From: Gammaproteobacteria bacterium
Lineage (GTDB): Bacteria > Pseudomonadota > Gammaproteobacteria > Burkholderiales > Sulfuricellaceae
Assembly (NCBI GenBank): GCA_018823025.1
Contig: JAHJJI010000139.1
Span: 1 to 64,000, forward strand
Reading direction: 5' to 3'
Length of the DNA: 64,000 nt
The translations under genes were made by a program, and so were the position numbers. Under the pieces are notes generated by a model, which was given only the letters and a program-made list of their open reading frames with translations, had not been told where the DNA came from and did not search any database. Of the stretch, positions 43,098 to 53,752 are shown piece after piece; positions within the stretch are counted from its first letter, which is position 1; the number at the start of each line of letters is the position of its first letter.

Positions 43098-44435
43098 ATG
43101 AGCGCCGCCCGGAAAGCCGTGATTCTCGGCGCGGCAGGGCGAGACTTCCACAATTTCAACGTATTTTTTCGTGACCACACTGGTTACGAGGTGGTCGCGT
43201 TCACCGCCACCCAGATTCCCTACATCGAACATCGCACCTATCCCGCTACCCTGGCGGGGCCGCGCTATCCTGCCGGCATCCCGATTTTTCCGGAAAGCGA
43301 ACTGCCAGACCTGATCTGCCGCTTCGGCGTGCAGGACGTGTTTTTTGCCTATAGCGACGTCCGTCACGAACAGGTGATGCACCTTGCTGCGCTGACCTTC
43401 TCTTGCGGCGCCTCGTTTCACCTGCTCGGACCCAACGATACCATGCTCAAGGCCAGCAAGCCGGTGATCGCGGTGGTTGCGGCCCGTACCGGTGCAGGCA
43501 AAAGCACGGTCACGCGCTATCTGCGCGCTGCTTTTGCCGCGTCGGGCCGGAAGGCGGTGGCGGTGCGCCACCCGATGCCCTATGGCCGCTTCGACAAATC
43601 GGTCGAGCGCTACGCCACGACGGAGGACGTGATTCGCTCCGGCATTACCGTCGAGGAAATGGAGGAATACCAGCAGCACGTCGATGAGGGCGGCGTGGTT
43701 TTCGCCGGCGTGGATTATGGCCAGGTGCTGGCGCGCGTCGAGGCCGAGGCTGATGTCATTCTGTGGGACGGCGGCAACAACGACATGGCCTTCTACCGAC
43801 CCGACCTGACCGTTACCGTGCTTGACCCGCTACGGCCAGGAGAGGAAGCGGGTTATTTTCCAGGAGAGGCCAACGTCCGCGCGGCAGACATCATCGTCAT
43901 CAACAAGGTCAATGCCGCATCCAGGGCCGATGTCGAGCGCGCCATGGCGGCCGCGCATGCGCTCAACCCCGCTGCGCCGGTGGTGTTGATGGCCTCGCAA
44001 GCGACGCTGGATCGGCCGGAACTGGTGCGCGGCAAGAATGTGCTGGTGGTGGAGGATGGCCCATCGGTGACGCACGGCGGCCTGACCGAGGCAGTTGGAG
44101 CCTGGGCGGCGCGCCGCCTCGGTGCGCACCTGGTGGATCCGCGCCCTTACGCCGTAGGCTCGCTGCGTGAAGTGTATGAAAAATATCCGCAGCTGGGTTC
44201 GGTGCTGCCCGCCCTGGGTTACAGCGCCGGGCAGTTGGAGGAACTGCGTTACTCCATCGATCAGGTGCCGTGCGATGCGGTGGTGTTGGGTACACCGGCC
44301 AATCTGGCTGCGGTGGTGGAGATAACAAAACCGGTGGCGCGGGTCAGGTTCGTGGCCGAAGACATCTCGCACCCCACGTTGCAGGCTCTCGTCATTTCCC
44401 GCTTTGGTGGAAGCGGCATTCGTGAGCAACCCTGA
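43098..44435 (+). CDS. Cyclic 2,3-diphosphoglycerate-synthetase-like GTPase
   Basis: A 445-residue protein resembling archaeal cyclic 2,3-diphosphoglycerate synthetase. The N-terminal Rossmann part begins KAVILGAAGRDFHNFNVFFRD. The P-loop is AARTGAGKST (about 127-136), and the nucleotide region includes VILWDGGNNDMAFYRPDL and INKVN (NKxD-like). Bacterial members have no proven product; cyclic DPG itself is known from methanogens. The long open frame reaching back to 42603 is a shadow of hslO; the ATG at 43098 is the real start. Co-transcribed with hslO. Confidence 0.75.
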   Translation: MSAARKAVILGAAGRDFHNFNVFFRDHTGYEVVAFTATQIPYIEHRTYPATLAGPRYPAGIPIFPESELPDLICRFGVQDVFFAYSDVRHEQVMHLAALTFSCGASFHLLGPNDTMLKASKPVIAVVAARTGAGKSTVTRYLRAAFAASGRKAVAVRHPMPYGRFDKSVERYATTEDVIRSGITVEEMEEYQQHVDEGGVVFAGVDYGQVLARVEAEADVILWDGGNNDMAFYRPDLTVTVLDPLRPGEEAGYFPGEANVRAADIIVINKVNAASRADVERAMAAAHALNPAAPVVLMASQATLDRPELVRGKNVLVVEDGPSVTHGGLTEAVGAWAARRLGAHLVDPRPYAVGSLREVYEKYPQLGSVLPALGYSAGQLEELRYSIDQVPCDAVVLGTPANLAAVVEITKPVARVRFVAEDISHPTLQALVISRFGGSGIREQP

Positions 44436-44533
44436 AGAAGAACGCAAGCTAACAGATGACGCATATCAGGAAAAAATGGCCGATGCGATTCTTTCCGGCA
44501 TAATCCTATGTATGCCAAATAAGAGTAATTAAA

Positions 44534-46336
44534 ATGGAATCCACTCAAGAACAGCTATCCATATATAAGGCCCTGTTACTGGCTACCAAAAGCCTGGCTC
44601 AGGGAAATACGCCCGAGGAAGTTTTGCGGGCGGCCTGTGATGCGATTGTCGCGGCTTCTGAGCATGTTTGCCTGGCATGGATGTACTTGGGTAATCCAGA
44701 TTCTGAAACGATCAGACCTTCTTATTCAGTAGGAAGAGCTTCCGAATATACTCGTGACCTGGTGGTTGATCTTTCTCCGGAAGCGATGAATGGTCCTGGC
44801 AGGCGTTCCCTGGCAAAAAATGAGCCTGTTCTGGTACAGATCGATTCTGATCCAAGCTTTGGTATCTGGCGTGAAAAGGCGATTCGATTCGGTTTGCAGG
44901 AAGGGCTGACCTTGCCGATTGGTGACCCGGATCAGCCCTTCAGGGGACTGATTGTGGTTTTCGTCGATACACGGGAATACTTTGAGCAGATCGGGATGGA
45001 GCCTTTCATTGCTTTTGCCCAGTTAGCTACTGTGGCCCTGGATCAGGCACGATTGAAAGTTTCTCTGGAAGAAATGGCTTCGATTGATCCTTTGACTAAC
45101 CTGCTTAATCGGAGGGCGTTTCAAGAGGTGGTCAACCGTGAGTATGCGTGCGCAAAAAGATCGGGAAAACCTTTTAGCATGCTTCTGTTCGATCTGGATC
45201 GGTTCAAGATGCTCAACGACAATTATGGTCATGATATCGGTGATAAGATTTTGCTCGGAGTCAGTGACACTGCAAAAATTACGTTACGCACAACCGATTG
45301 GTTGAGCAGGTGGGGCGGCGAAGAATTTTTGGCTATCCTGCCAGACACGGATGAGAGAGGCGCATTCAAGATTGCTGAACGGCTAAGGGGAGAAATCGAA
45401 AAATTCTCAATTCAGCTCAATAATCAGAAAATTAAAACCACTGCAAGCATCGGGATAGCCAGCTATCCCCGTGATGGTGACACCCCGGATTTTCTGCTGA
45501 AGGCAGCAGATGCGGCACTTTATGAAGCCAAGAAATCCGGACGAAATCGTGTGGTGGAAGCCAGGGATAAGCGCGAGGTTTATTCCATCGCGGCTAAACT
45601 TAACACTGCCATTGAAAGTAACAGGCTGATGCCGGCATATCAGGTGATTGTAGACCTGAAAACCGGAAAGCCGGTTGCTGAAGAAGCGTTGGCCAGATTG
45701 ATTGATGAATCCGGAAATGTGATTGAGGCTACCGACTTTATTTCGGCGGCGATGGAATTGCAGCTAACACACCTGGTCGATTACCAGATCATTAGACAAA
45801 CCATGAGTCACTGTGCCGCTAATATTGCCAGCGGTGGCCAAGATATAGCACATTTCGTCAATATCTCGGCGGACCTTTTGCTTCATCAGGATTTGGTTCA
45901 GGGTTTGTTTGCCGAAGCTCAGGCAGCCTGCATATCGTGCGGGGTGGATTTGGGCCCCACCAAGCCTATGGTGCTGGAAATTACAGAAAGACAATTGCTC
46001 GGTGATGCCAATGCAGTCAAAGCCAAGCTTGCCCCTTTCATTGATTTTGGAATGCGCTTGGCCATTGATGATTTTGGCAGTGGCTATTCTTCATTCCAGT
46101 ATCTGGCCGACTTGCCGATTTCGTTTCTAAAAATCGAAGGAAGCCTCATTAAACAGTTGAAAGACAAACGCGTCAGGCAGATTGTCAAACGGATTAGCGA
46201 TATCGCAAAAGACCTGCAGTTGACCACGATAGCCGAGTTTGTCGAAGATGCCGATACCGCTGAAATTCTCTGTGAACTGGGAATAGACTGGGCACAAGGC
46301 TATTTCTTTGGGCGCCCTGTTCTGTCAAAACAATAG
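44534..46336 (+). CDS. GAF-GGDEF-EAL c-di-GMP protein
   Basis: A 600-residue cytoplasmic protein. It has an N-terminal GAF-like sensor (about 10-170), then a diguanylate cyclase domain with RWGGEEF (259-265) and an upstream inhibitory I-site RTTD (252-255). The EAL domain has EAL (384-386), NIS, EITE (482-485), DDFGSGYSS (512-520) and LKIEG. The usual AEGVE appears as AEFVE. Both domains look active or nearly so, with product inhibition of the cyclase. The HDOD protein gene follows 41 bp later. Confidence 0.92.
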   Translation: MESTQEQLSIYKALLLATKSLAQGNTPEEVLRAACDAIVAASEHVCLAWMYLGNPDSETIRPSYSVGRASEYTRDLVVDLSPEAMNGPGRRSLAKNEPVLVQIDSDPSFGIWREKAIRFGLQEGLTLPIGDPDQPFRGLIVVFVDTREYFEQIGMEPFIAFAQLATVALDQARLKVSLEEMASIDPLTNLLNRRAFQEVVNREYACAKRSGKPFSMLLFDLDRFKMLNDNYGHDIGDKILLGVSDTAKITLRTTDWLSRWGGEEFLAILPDTDERGAFKIAERLRGEIEKFSIQLNNQKIKTTASIGIASYPRDGDTPDFLLKAADAALYEAKKSGRNRVVEARDKREVYSIAAKLNTAIESNRLMPAYQVIVDLKTGKPVAEEALARLIDESGNVIEATDFISAAMELQLTHLVDYQIIRQTMSHCAANIASGGQDIAHFVNISADLLLHQDLVQGLFAEAQAACISCGVDLGPTKPMVLEITERQLLGDANAVKAKLAPFIDFGMRLAIDDFGSGYSSFQYLADLPISFLKIEGSLIKQLKDKRVRQIVKRISDIAKDLQLTTIAEFVEDADTAEILCELGIDWAQGYFFGRPVLSKQ

Positions 46337-46377
46337 TCGCTGGTCCTGGAGCGAATCAGAGAGAGGATGGCGTAATC

Positions 46378-47604
46378 ATGGGGAGCCAGACTTACATCGG
46401 CCGACAGCCGGTACTCGACCGGGAACGCAAGATCATCGGCTACGAGCTGTATTGTCAGGACAATCCAGAATCCATAGCCGTCAAGGCGGAAGACAGCCTG
46501 AGCGCCAGCGCACAAATCCTTGTCAGTTTGCTTAACAGCCTTGATTCGGGATGGTTGCCGGAAGGCAAGCTGGTTTTTATCAACGTCGACATTGCCATGT
46601 TACTGGACTCCGATTTTCTGGCGCTGCTGCCGGACGGGCACATCGTGCTGGATATCTATGGCAAGGCCTCCGTTACCCCGGAACTGCTTGCTGCTTGCGA
46701 TGATTTGCGTGCCCGCCACATTGGCGTGGCACTGGACGATGCCGGTCTGCTCCAGGAAGACGATGCACTGCTTGGCAAGGCCGATTTCTTCAAGGTCGAC
46801 GTCAACGAGTACGATGCGACCCAGCTATTCGAGGTATTGGGCCGGCTGGAGAAATTCCCGGCCCGGCGGGTTGCCAAAAAGGTCGAAACCGGGCGTGATT
46901 TCAAGTTCTGTCACGATGCCGGCTTCGATTGTTTCCAGGGTTATTATTTCGCCCGTCCGGAAACGGTGTCGGAAAAGGCGATCAACCCCGGCCAGATGAA
47001 TCTGACCGAGTTGCTCAACCTGATCGGACGCAATGCTGAGGCGGCAGAGATCGAGGCGGTATTCAAGCGCGATCCGGTGTTGATGGTCAAGCTGCTGGGT
47101 TATATCAACTCACCTGCGATGGGGCTGTCGCGCAAGGTGACGGCGATCCCCCAGGCGCTTGCCCTGGTCGGCTACCGCCAGCTTTATCGCTGGGTGGCGC
47201 TCCTGCTTTACACCGCGGGCAGCAGCGTCATTCCGCCTGCACTGACCCTGACCGTGCTGACCCGCAGCCGGTTCATCGAATTGTTGGGCAAGACCAAACT
47301 GCCCAGGCAGGAACAGGACAACCTGTTCATCGTCGGCATGCTGTCCATGCTCGGAATTATTCTGGAAACGCCGCTGGAAAATGTGGTCGATAAACTGCAT
47401 GTCCCGGAGTCGATTTCACAGGCATTGTTGAAGCACGAAGGCGTTTATGGGCCTTATCTCGAACTGGCTGAAGCCTGCGAGAATTGCGACGCGCAGCGCA
47501 TGACCAAACTTGCTGTTGGACTGGGGCTTACGGCTGAAGATGTTAATGGTGCTCACCTGGCAGCCATTTCCTGGGCGGAAGCCCTGATCGGTAGCTCGGT
47601 CTGA
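46378..47604 (+). CDS. EAL-HDOD signalling protein
   Basis: A 408-residue protein of the YuxH type. It has an N-terminal EAL-like domain (1-200) that begins YIGRQPVLDRERKIIGYELY and ends GFDCFQGYYFARP, but lacks the usual EAL and DDFG catalytic residues, so it is probably a non-catalytic c-di-GMP binder or protein-protein module. A C-terminal HDOD domain (about 205-400) has LLNLIGRNAEAAEIEAVFKRDPVLMVKLLGYINSPAM. The adjacent c-di-GMP enzyme suggests a shared pathway. Confidence 0.87.
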   Translation: MGSQTYIGRQPVLDRERKIIGYELYCQDNPESIAVKAEDSLSASAQILVSLLNSLDSGWLPEGKLVFINVDIAMLLDSDFLALLPDGHIVLDIYGKASVTPELLAACDDLRARHIGVALDDAGLLQEDDALLGKADFFKVDVNEYDATQLFEVLGRLEKFPARRVAKKVETGRDFKFCHDAGFDCFQGYYFARPETVSEKAINPGQMNLTELLNLIGRNAEAAEIEAVFKRDPVLMVKLLGYINSPAMGLSRKVTAIPQALALVGYRQLYRWVALLLYTAGSSVIPPALTLTVLTRSRFIELLGKTKLPRQEQDNLFIVGMLSMLGIILETPLENVVDKLHVPESISQALLKHEGVYGPYLELAEACENCDAQRMTKLAVGLGLTAEDVNGAHLAAISWAEALIGSSV

Positions 47605-47626
47605 GTTTTCAACTTGAAAGACATTT

Positions 47627-47732
47627 GCCGCAAAGGACGCAAAGGTTCGCAAAGTAAACCAACTTCAAGTAATGCATAAAACGAGATCGATCTGATTGCT
47701 TTCCCTCGCGTTCCTTTGCGTCCCTTTCGGTG
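47627..47732. repeat. Inverted-repeat element, copy C
   Basis: Left arm GCCGCAAAGGACGCAAAGG (47627-47645) and a right arm with a few mismatches, TCCTTTGCGTCCCTTTCGGTG (47712-47732). Same family as copies A and B, but more decayed. Confidence 0.75.
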
Positions 47733-47742
47733 AAAGGATTTA

Positions 47743-48147
47743 ATGAATAGCTCCACAACTGAAAGCGGCGCAGAGCGGTTGCGCATCGACAAGTGGCTGT
47801 GGGCGGCGCGTTTTTTCAAGACGCGTTCGCTGGCGTCGGAGGCGGTCGATGGCGGTAAGGTGCATCTCAACGGGGTACGCGTCAAACCGGCGAAAGCAGT
47901 CAGCACCGGCGACACGCTCGAAATCAGGATCGGCCCGTTCCAGTTTATCGTCGTCGTATGCGGTCTTTCCCCTCGCCGCGGCCCGGCCAGCGAGGCGGCG
48001 AAGCTTTACCTGGAAACAGAAGAAAGCCGTTCTGCGCGCGAGGCGCTGGCGGCGCAATTGAAGGCGGAGGCCGTTCATGGCGAGGAGCGTCAGGGCCGCC
48101 CCACCAAGCGCGATCGGCGGCATATCACGCGGTTTACCGACAGCTAA
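47743..48147 (+). CDS. hslR: Heat-shock protein 15 (S4 RNA-binding)
   Basis: A 134-residue protein with an S4 domain (RLRIDKWLWAARFFKTRSLASEAVDGGKVHLNGVRVKPAK). Its basic tail (RQGRPTKRDRRHI) matches Hsp15, which binds 50S subunits that carry nascent chains after heat stress. Length equals E. coli Hsp15 (133). A copy of the inverted-repeat element lies just upstream. Confidence 0.9.
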   Translation: MNSSTTESGAERLRIDKWLWAARFFKTRSLASEAVDGGKVHLNGVRVKPAKAVSTGDTLEIRIGPFQFIVVVCGLSPRRGPASEAAKLYLETEESRSAREALAAQLKAEAVHGEERQGRPTKRDRRHITRFTDS

Positions 48148-48148
48148 T

Positions 48149-48205
48149 GTAGGGTGCGTCTCACGCACCATTTCGTTATGTTTTGGTGCGCGCGGCGCAC
48201 CCTAC
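48149..48205. repeat. REP pair upstream of the RAYT gene
   Basis: Two REP palindromes: GTAGGGTGCGTCTCACGCACC (48149-48169) and GGTGCGCGCGGCGCACCCTAC (48185-48205), in opposite orientation, 15 bp apart. The GTAG head and GGTGCG..CGCACC stem are the classical form of REPs mobilised by Y1 transposases. Located 2-58 bp past hslR. Confidence 0.85.
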
Positions 48206-48256
48206 TATTTGTAAGTCGCGCCCCACACGCCAAGCCAATCATGGTTAAATTCCTCC

Positions 48257-48778
48257 ATGCCTGAATATCGACGAGCCGACACCAAAGGCGGAACCTATTT
48301 CTTTACCGTCAACACCCACCGACGGCAACCGGTGCTGACCAATGAGGCGGTAAGAGTCGCACTGCGCGAAGGCATAACCCGGACCCGTGCGGCATATCCA
48401 TTCCAGGTGCTGGCCTGGGTGCTGTTGCCGGATCATCTGCATTGCATCTGGACCTTGCCGGAAAGCGATGCGGATTTCGCCAAGCGCTGGGGCATGATCA
48501 AACGCCACGTCAGTCGTCAATGCGGCGATCAGTTGAACCGCGAAGAATGGCTCAGCGCCTCGCGGCGCAAGCGGGGCGAAAGCAGTTTGTGGCAAAGGCG
48601 CTACTGGGAACACCAGATACGGGATGAAGCCGATCTACAGCGGCATGTGGACTACATACATTGGAACCCGACGAAACATGGCTTGGTGCAGAAGGTCGCG
48701 GATTGGCCTTATTCGACATTTCACCAGCAAGTGGCTCGAGGGATTTATCCGCAGGATTGGTGTGGGGATTTTGAGTAA
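48257..48778 (+). CDS. REP-associated tyrosine transposase (RAYT)
   Basis: A 173-residue Y1 transposase of the IS200/IS605-like RAYT type, which handles REP sequences. The HUH motif appears as LLPDHLHCIW (about 55-64). The catalytic Tyr helix is in RDEADLQRHVDYIHWNPTKHGLV. The protein looks complete, with no frameshift. It is bracketed by matching REPs at 48149-48205 and 48818-48840, so it is a likely active or recently active unit. Confidence 0.88.
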   Translation: MPEYRRADTKGGTYFFTVNTHRRQPVLTNEAVRVALREGITRTRAAYPFQVLAWVLLPDHLHCIWTLPESDADFAKRWGMIKRHVSRQCGDQLNREEWLSASRRKRGESSLWQRRYWEHQIRDEADLQRHVDYIHWNPTKHGLVQKVADWPYSTFHQQVARGIYPQDWCGDFE

Positions 48779-48817
48779 GGGGAAGGTAATGAACGGTTTG
48801 GGGAATAGAGGGTGGAG

Positions 48818-48840
48818 TTGGTGCGCATGGCGCACCCTAC
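48818..48840. repeat. REP downstream of the RAYT gene
   Basis: A single REP: TTGGTGCGCATGGCGCACC followed by CTAC. The GGTGCGC..GCGCACC stem and CTAC tail match the upstream REPs. Confidence 0.85.
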
Positions 48841-48872
48841 CTTTGCTTACTAGGTCGGGTGGCTGAAGCCGT

Positions 48873-50444
<1,572 letters not shown>

Positions 50445-50886
50445 GGCAACAGGCTGTTTTGGAAAGAAAAGAGCGGAATTATAGCGTTTTATCAGGTTGA
50501 TAGACAGCCCACATGAGACTATATTTAAAGCTGAGAGTTCAGAGGATTTAGTGATGCGTTTTGTGACAAGCTTGCCGTCGCCCCCATCGCCGGTTGAAGG
50601 AGAAGAACCCGGACCTGTGCGCGCCATTCGGCCCTCCCGGCCCGTGGGTCCGCGCACGCTCGTGCCACGGGTTATTCAACATTTCGAGCAAAAAACAAGA
50701 GCTGAGGGGAGTGCTGGCGGTCCCATGGCTGGGCGGCGGGAGCAGCGCACAACAAATGATCGTCGTGGATTATGTCGTCGACTGCAGCACGGGGATCCTT
50801 TTTTGGACACCCGCACCGCCGAGGAGAGGCGGACGAGAGGGAGGCGCGATAACGATATCGCCACCACTCTGGATGAAGAAGGCTAA
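50445..50886. other. Intergenic region, no credible gene
   Basis: About 440 bp between prfC and the PilZ gene. The plus-strand frames 50497-50886 and 50594-50926 overlap each other, lack ribosome sites and have Pro/Arg-rich content unlike the neighbours, so I do not call them. A GC-rich part at 50600-50660 is set next to an AT-rich part, hinting at a junction or relic. No known repeat recognised. Confidence 0.4.
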
Positions 50887-51279
50887 CTATTCACGGATTT
50901 TCAAAATTGCCGTGCCGATTTCATAACTGCGGCTGGAGTCCAGCTTGACGCAGCGCCTGACCTGGACCAGTGCGCGCAACGGCTTGATGGTCGAGCCTTG
51001 TGGCGGCAGTACGTGGATGTCGAGCAACTGGCCGAAGCGCGGGACATAGTCGGTAAGCAGTGAAACGCCGTCGACACTCAGATCCTTGGTGGTCCCGTAA
51101 ACGGTTTCGCCGCTTTCCGTAACCCGGATTTTTACCTGGCAGTTGATGGGGATGCGTCGCGCATTACGCATCTCGCCTTTGTGTTGCCGTCGCCCGCCGG
51201 GAAGGAGTCGAAGTTTGGCGGGTTGGTCTTCCTGTGCGGACGATGTTTCTTCCGCGAAAAATGCCTTGGGTTGTGCCAT
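50887..51279 (-). CDS. PilZ-domain c-di-GMP receptor
   Basis: A 130-residue protein with one PilZ domain. The c-di-GMP-binding motifs are RNARR (39-43) and DLSVDGVSLL (67-76), matching RxxxR and (D/N)xSxxG. The first 35 residues are a flexible polar arm. It should bind c-di-GMP and act on a partner protein. It is the natural receptor for the GGDEF-EAL proteins elsewhere in this window, but no partner is next to it. Confidence 0.85.
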   Translation of the reverse strand: MAQPKAFFAEETSSAQEDQPAKLRLLPGGRRQHKGEMRNARRIPINCQVKIRVTESGETVYGTTKDLSVDGVSLLTDYVPRFGQLLDIHVLPPQGSTIKPLRALVQVRRCVKLDSSRSYEIGTAILKIRE

Positions 51280-51435
51280 AAAACTCCTCCATGGTTGATT
51301 TTATTTGTTATTTCCTGACCACAATATATGGGTAGGACGTTTGTAGTTATATCAACATATGGTAGTAGAGTCTAAAACAAAATAAACCATCCGGCAATAT
51401 GCCGAAGTGTTTATTTTTCGGGCAGGAAGGCTGAG

Positions 51436-53568
51436 TTACTTGGAACGGCGGGTTGCTCTTGGTCGATCCAGGGTGTGCTGGGTACGGGCAGTGCCTCTGC
51501 CGGTTTCGGGGCGGTGGTTGCTGGCGGGCGTGCGGCCCGTTCCCACAGGCTGCCAGGCCGGCACCAGGTGCTTTTTGCTGGCGCCGATCAGATCGGTGCG
51601 GCCCATCTGCTTAAGCGCTTCACGCAACAGCGGCCAGTTCTCGGGATCGTGGTAGCGCAGGAAAGCTTTGTGCAGCCGCCTTGCCCTGCCGCTCTTCGGG
51701 ATGGTCACTTCTTCGCCTTCGCGGCTGATTTTTCGTAGCGGGTTCCTGCCGGTGTGATACATGGCGGAGGCCATCGCCATCGGCGTGGGGGTGAAATTCT
51801 GTACCTGATCCAGGCGGAAGCTGTTGGCCTTGAGCCACAGCGCCAGTTCCAGCATGTCCTCGTCGGTGGTGCCGGGGTGGGCGGAGATGAAGTAGGGGAT
51901 CAGGTACTGTTCCTTGCCGGCTTCCTTGGAAAACTTCTCGAACAACTCCTTGAACTTGTAATAGGCGCCCATACCCGGCTTCATCATCTTCGACAAAGGT
52001 CCTTCGGCGATGTGCTCTGGCGCGATCTTTAGATAGCCACCGACATGGTGGCTGACCAGTTCTTTGACGTATTCCGGTGACTTAGTCGCGAGGTCGTAGC
52101 GCACACCCGAGCTGATCAGAATCTTCTTGATGCCGGGCAGCGTTCGTGCCTTGCGGTAGAGTTGGATCAGCGGGCCGTGGTCGGTGCCCATATTTTCGCA
52201 GATGTCAGGGAAGACGCAGGAAAGCCGGCGACAGGAGGACTCGATTTTGGGGTCGCGGCACTTCAGCCGGTACATGTTCGCGGTAGGGCCGCCCAGGTCG
52301 GAGATGATGCCGGTGAAACCTGGTGTCTTGTCGCGGATTTCCTCGACCTCGCGCAGGATCGAGGCTTCCGAGCGATTCTGGATGATGCGTCCTTCGTGTT
52401 CGGTGATAGAGCAGAACGTGCAGCCGCCGAAGCAGCCGCGCATGATATTGATCGAAAAGCGGATCATTTCGTAGGCTGGAATCTTCGCTTCGCCGTAGAT
52501 CGGGTGCGGGCGGCGGTTATAAGGCAAGTCAAAGACGCCGTCCATTTCTTCGGTGGTCAGCGGAATCGGTGGCGGGTTGATCCACACGTCGCGATCGCCG
52601 TGAGCCTGCACCAGCACGCGGGCGTTGCCGGGGTTGGTTTCAAGATGCAACACACGGTTGGCGTGGGCATACAGCACCGGGTCGTCCCGCACCTGTTCGA
52701 ATGAGGGCAGCCGGATCACGCCCTGGGTGCGATCCGCCCTCTTCGGCGGGTGAAACTGCACTGGTTGGGTTTCGCTCTGATTTTCACCTTCGGTTGCACA
52801 GGCGGCAGCAGATGTTTCTGCGTAAGGATTAACATGCGTTCCCACTTTGCCTGGCGTATCCACCGAGGTCGAATCGATGACTTGCCGGCCTTCGGGAATG
52901 CCTTTGAGCAAGATGGCCGTGCCGCGCAGGTCGGTGATGCTGGCGATAGGTTCGCTCTTGGCCAGACGGTGGGCCAGCTCCACCAGCGCCCGTTCGGCGT
53001 TGCCATAGAGCAGGATATCGGCCTTCGAATCCGGCAGGATGGAACGGCGTACCTTGTCCGACCAGTAGTCGAAGTGGGCGATGCGGCGCAGGGATGCCTC
53101 GATGCCGCCGATCACTACCGGTACATCGGCATAGGCCTCGCGGCAGCGCTGCGAATAAACGATTACCGCCCGGTCGGGGCGCTTGTTGCCTTCGGCGTTG
53201 GCCGTATAGGCGTCGTCGGAGCGAATCTTGCGGTCGGCGGTGTAGCGGTTGACCATCGAATCCATGTTGCCGGCCGTAACGCCGTAAAACAGGTTGGGTT
53301 TGCCAAGCGTCTTGAAGGCGGCCGGGCTGTGCCAGTCGGGCTGGCTGATGATGCCGACGCGGAAGCCTTGCGCCTCCAGCAGCCGGCCGACCAGCGCCAT
53401 GCCGAAGCTGGGGTGGTCGATATAGGCGTCACCGGTGACCAGGACGATATCGCAACTGTCCCAGCCGAGTTGATCCATCTCGGCGCGCGACATCGGCAGC
53501 ACGGGGGCCGTGCCAAAGCGCTTGGCCCAGTATTTGCGATGGGAAAAGATGTTGTGGGCGGTTTCCAT
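51436..53568 (-). CDS. YgiQ-family radical SAM protein
   Basis: A 710-residue protein. It has an N-terminal cobalamin-binding-like region (about 20-90, [33 protein letters not shown]) and a radical SAM core with the cluster motif [27 protein letters not shown] segment follows. The C-terminal tail is basic and proline-rich ([17 protein letters not shown]), as in YgiQ. Function of YgiQ is not established. The conserved tail runs [27 protein letters not shown]. Transcribed alone. Confidence 0.87.
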   Translation of the reverse strand: METAHNIFSHRKYWAKRFGTAPVLPMSRAEMDQLGWDSCDIVLVTGDAYIDHPSFGMALVGRLLEAQGFRVGIISQPDWHSPAAFKTLGKPNLFYGVTAGNMDSMVNRYTADRKIRSDDAYTANAEGNKRPDRAVIVYSQRCREAYADVPVVIGGIEASLRRIAHFDYWSDKVRRSILPDSKADILLYGNAERALVELAHRLAKSEPIASITDLRGTAILLKGIPEGRQVIDSTSVDTPGKVGTHVNPYAETSAAACATEGENQSETQPVQFHPPKRADRTQGVIRLPSFEQVRDDPVLYAHANRVLHLETNPGNARVLVQAHGDRDVWINPPPIPLTTEEMDGVFDLPYNRRPHPIYGEAKIPAYEMIRFSINIMRGCFGGCTFCSITEHEGRIIQNRSEASILREVEEIRDKTPGFTGIISDLGGPTANMYRLKCRDPKIESSCRRLSCVFPDICENMGTDHGPLIQLYRKARTLPGIKKILISSGVRYDLATKSPEYVKELVSHHVGGYLKIAPEHIAEGPLSKMMKPGMGAYYKFKELFEKFSKEAGKEQYLIPYFISAHPGTTDEDMLELALWLKANSFRLDQVQNFTPTPMAMASAMYHTGRNPLRKISREGEEVTIPKSGRARRLHKAFLRYHDPENWPLLREALKQMGRTDLIGASKKHLVPAWQPVGTGRTPASNHRPETGRGTARTQHTLDRPRATRRSK

Positions 53569-53654
53569 GGGGAGCTATTTTACGCGGGTAATGGCAACGG
53601 CGATATGGACACGCCAGTTTCGACTAGGTTCCGTTGCCCAGAAGTGAAACTCGC

Positions 53655-53752
53655 GAAGCGAGACTTCGTCCCTCTCGCCCTCTGGGAGAGAGTTAGGAGA
53701 GAGGGAAACGGTCATGACGAATCGCTGTTTGGCGGCGATTCGTCATGACCGT
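53655..53752. repeat. Intergenic repeat and perfect palindrome
   Basis: First a purine/pyrimidine repeat CCCTCTCGCCCTCTGGGAGA (53664-53683), like many proteobacterial intergenic sequences. Then a perfect inverted repeat: ACGGTCATGACGAATCGC (53708-53725) and its complement (53735-53752), with a 9-nt loop. The last base of the right arm is the last base of the histidine kinase stop codon. No T-run follows, so the palindrome may be a processing or regulatory hairpin rather than a standard terminator. Confidence 0.8.

Noticed and set aside
50497-50926. Two overlapping plus-strand open frames upstream of the PilZ gene
   Set aside because: No ribosome site, odd Pro/Arg-rich composition, and they overlap each other in different frames.
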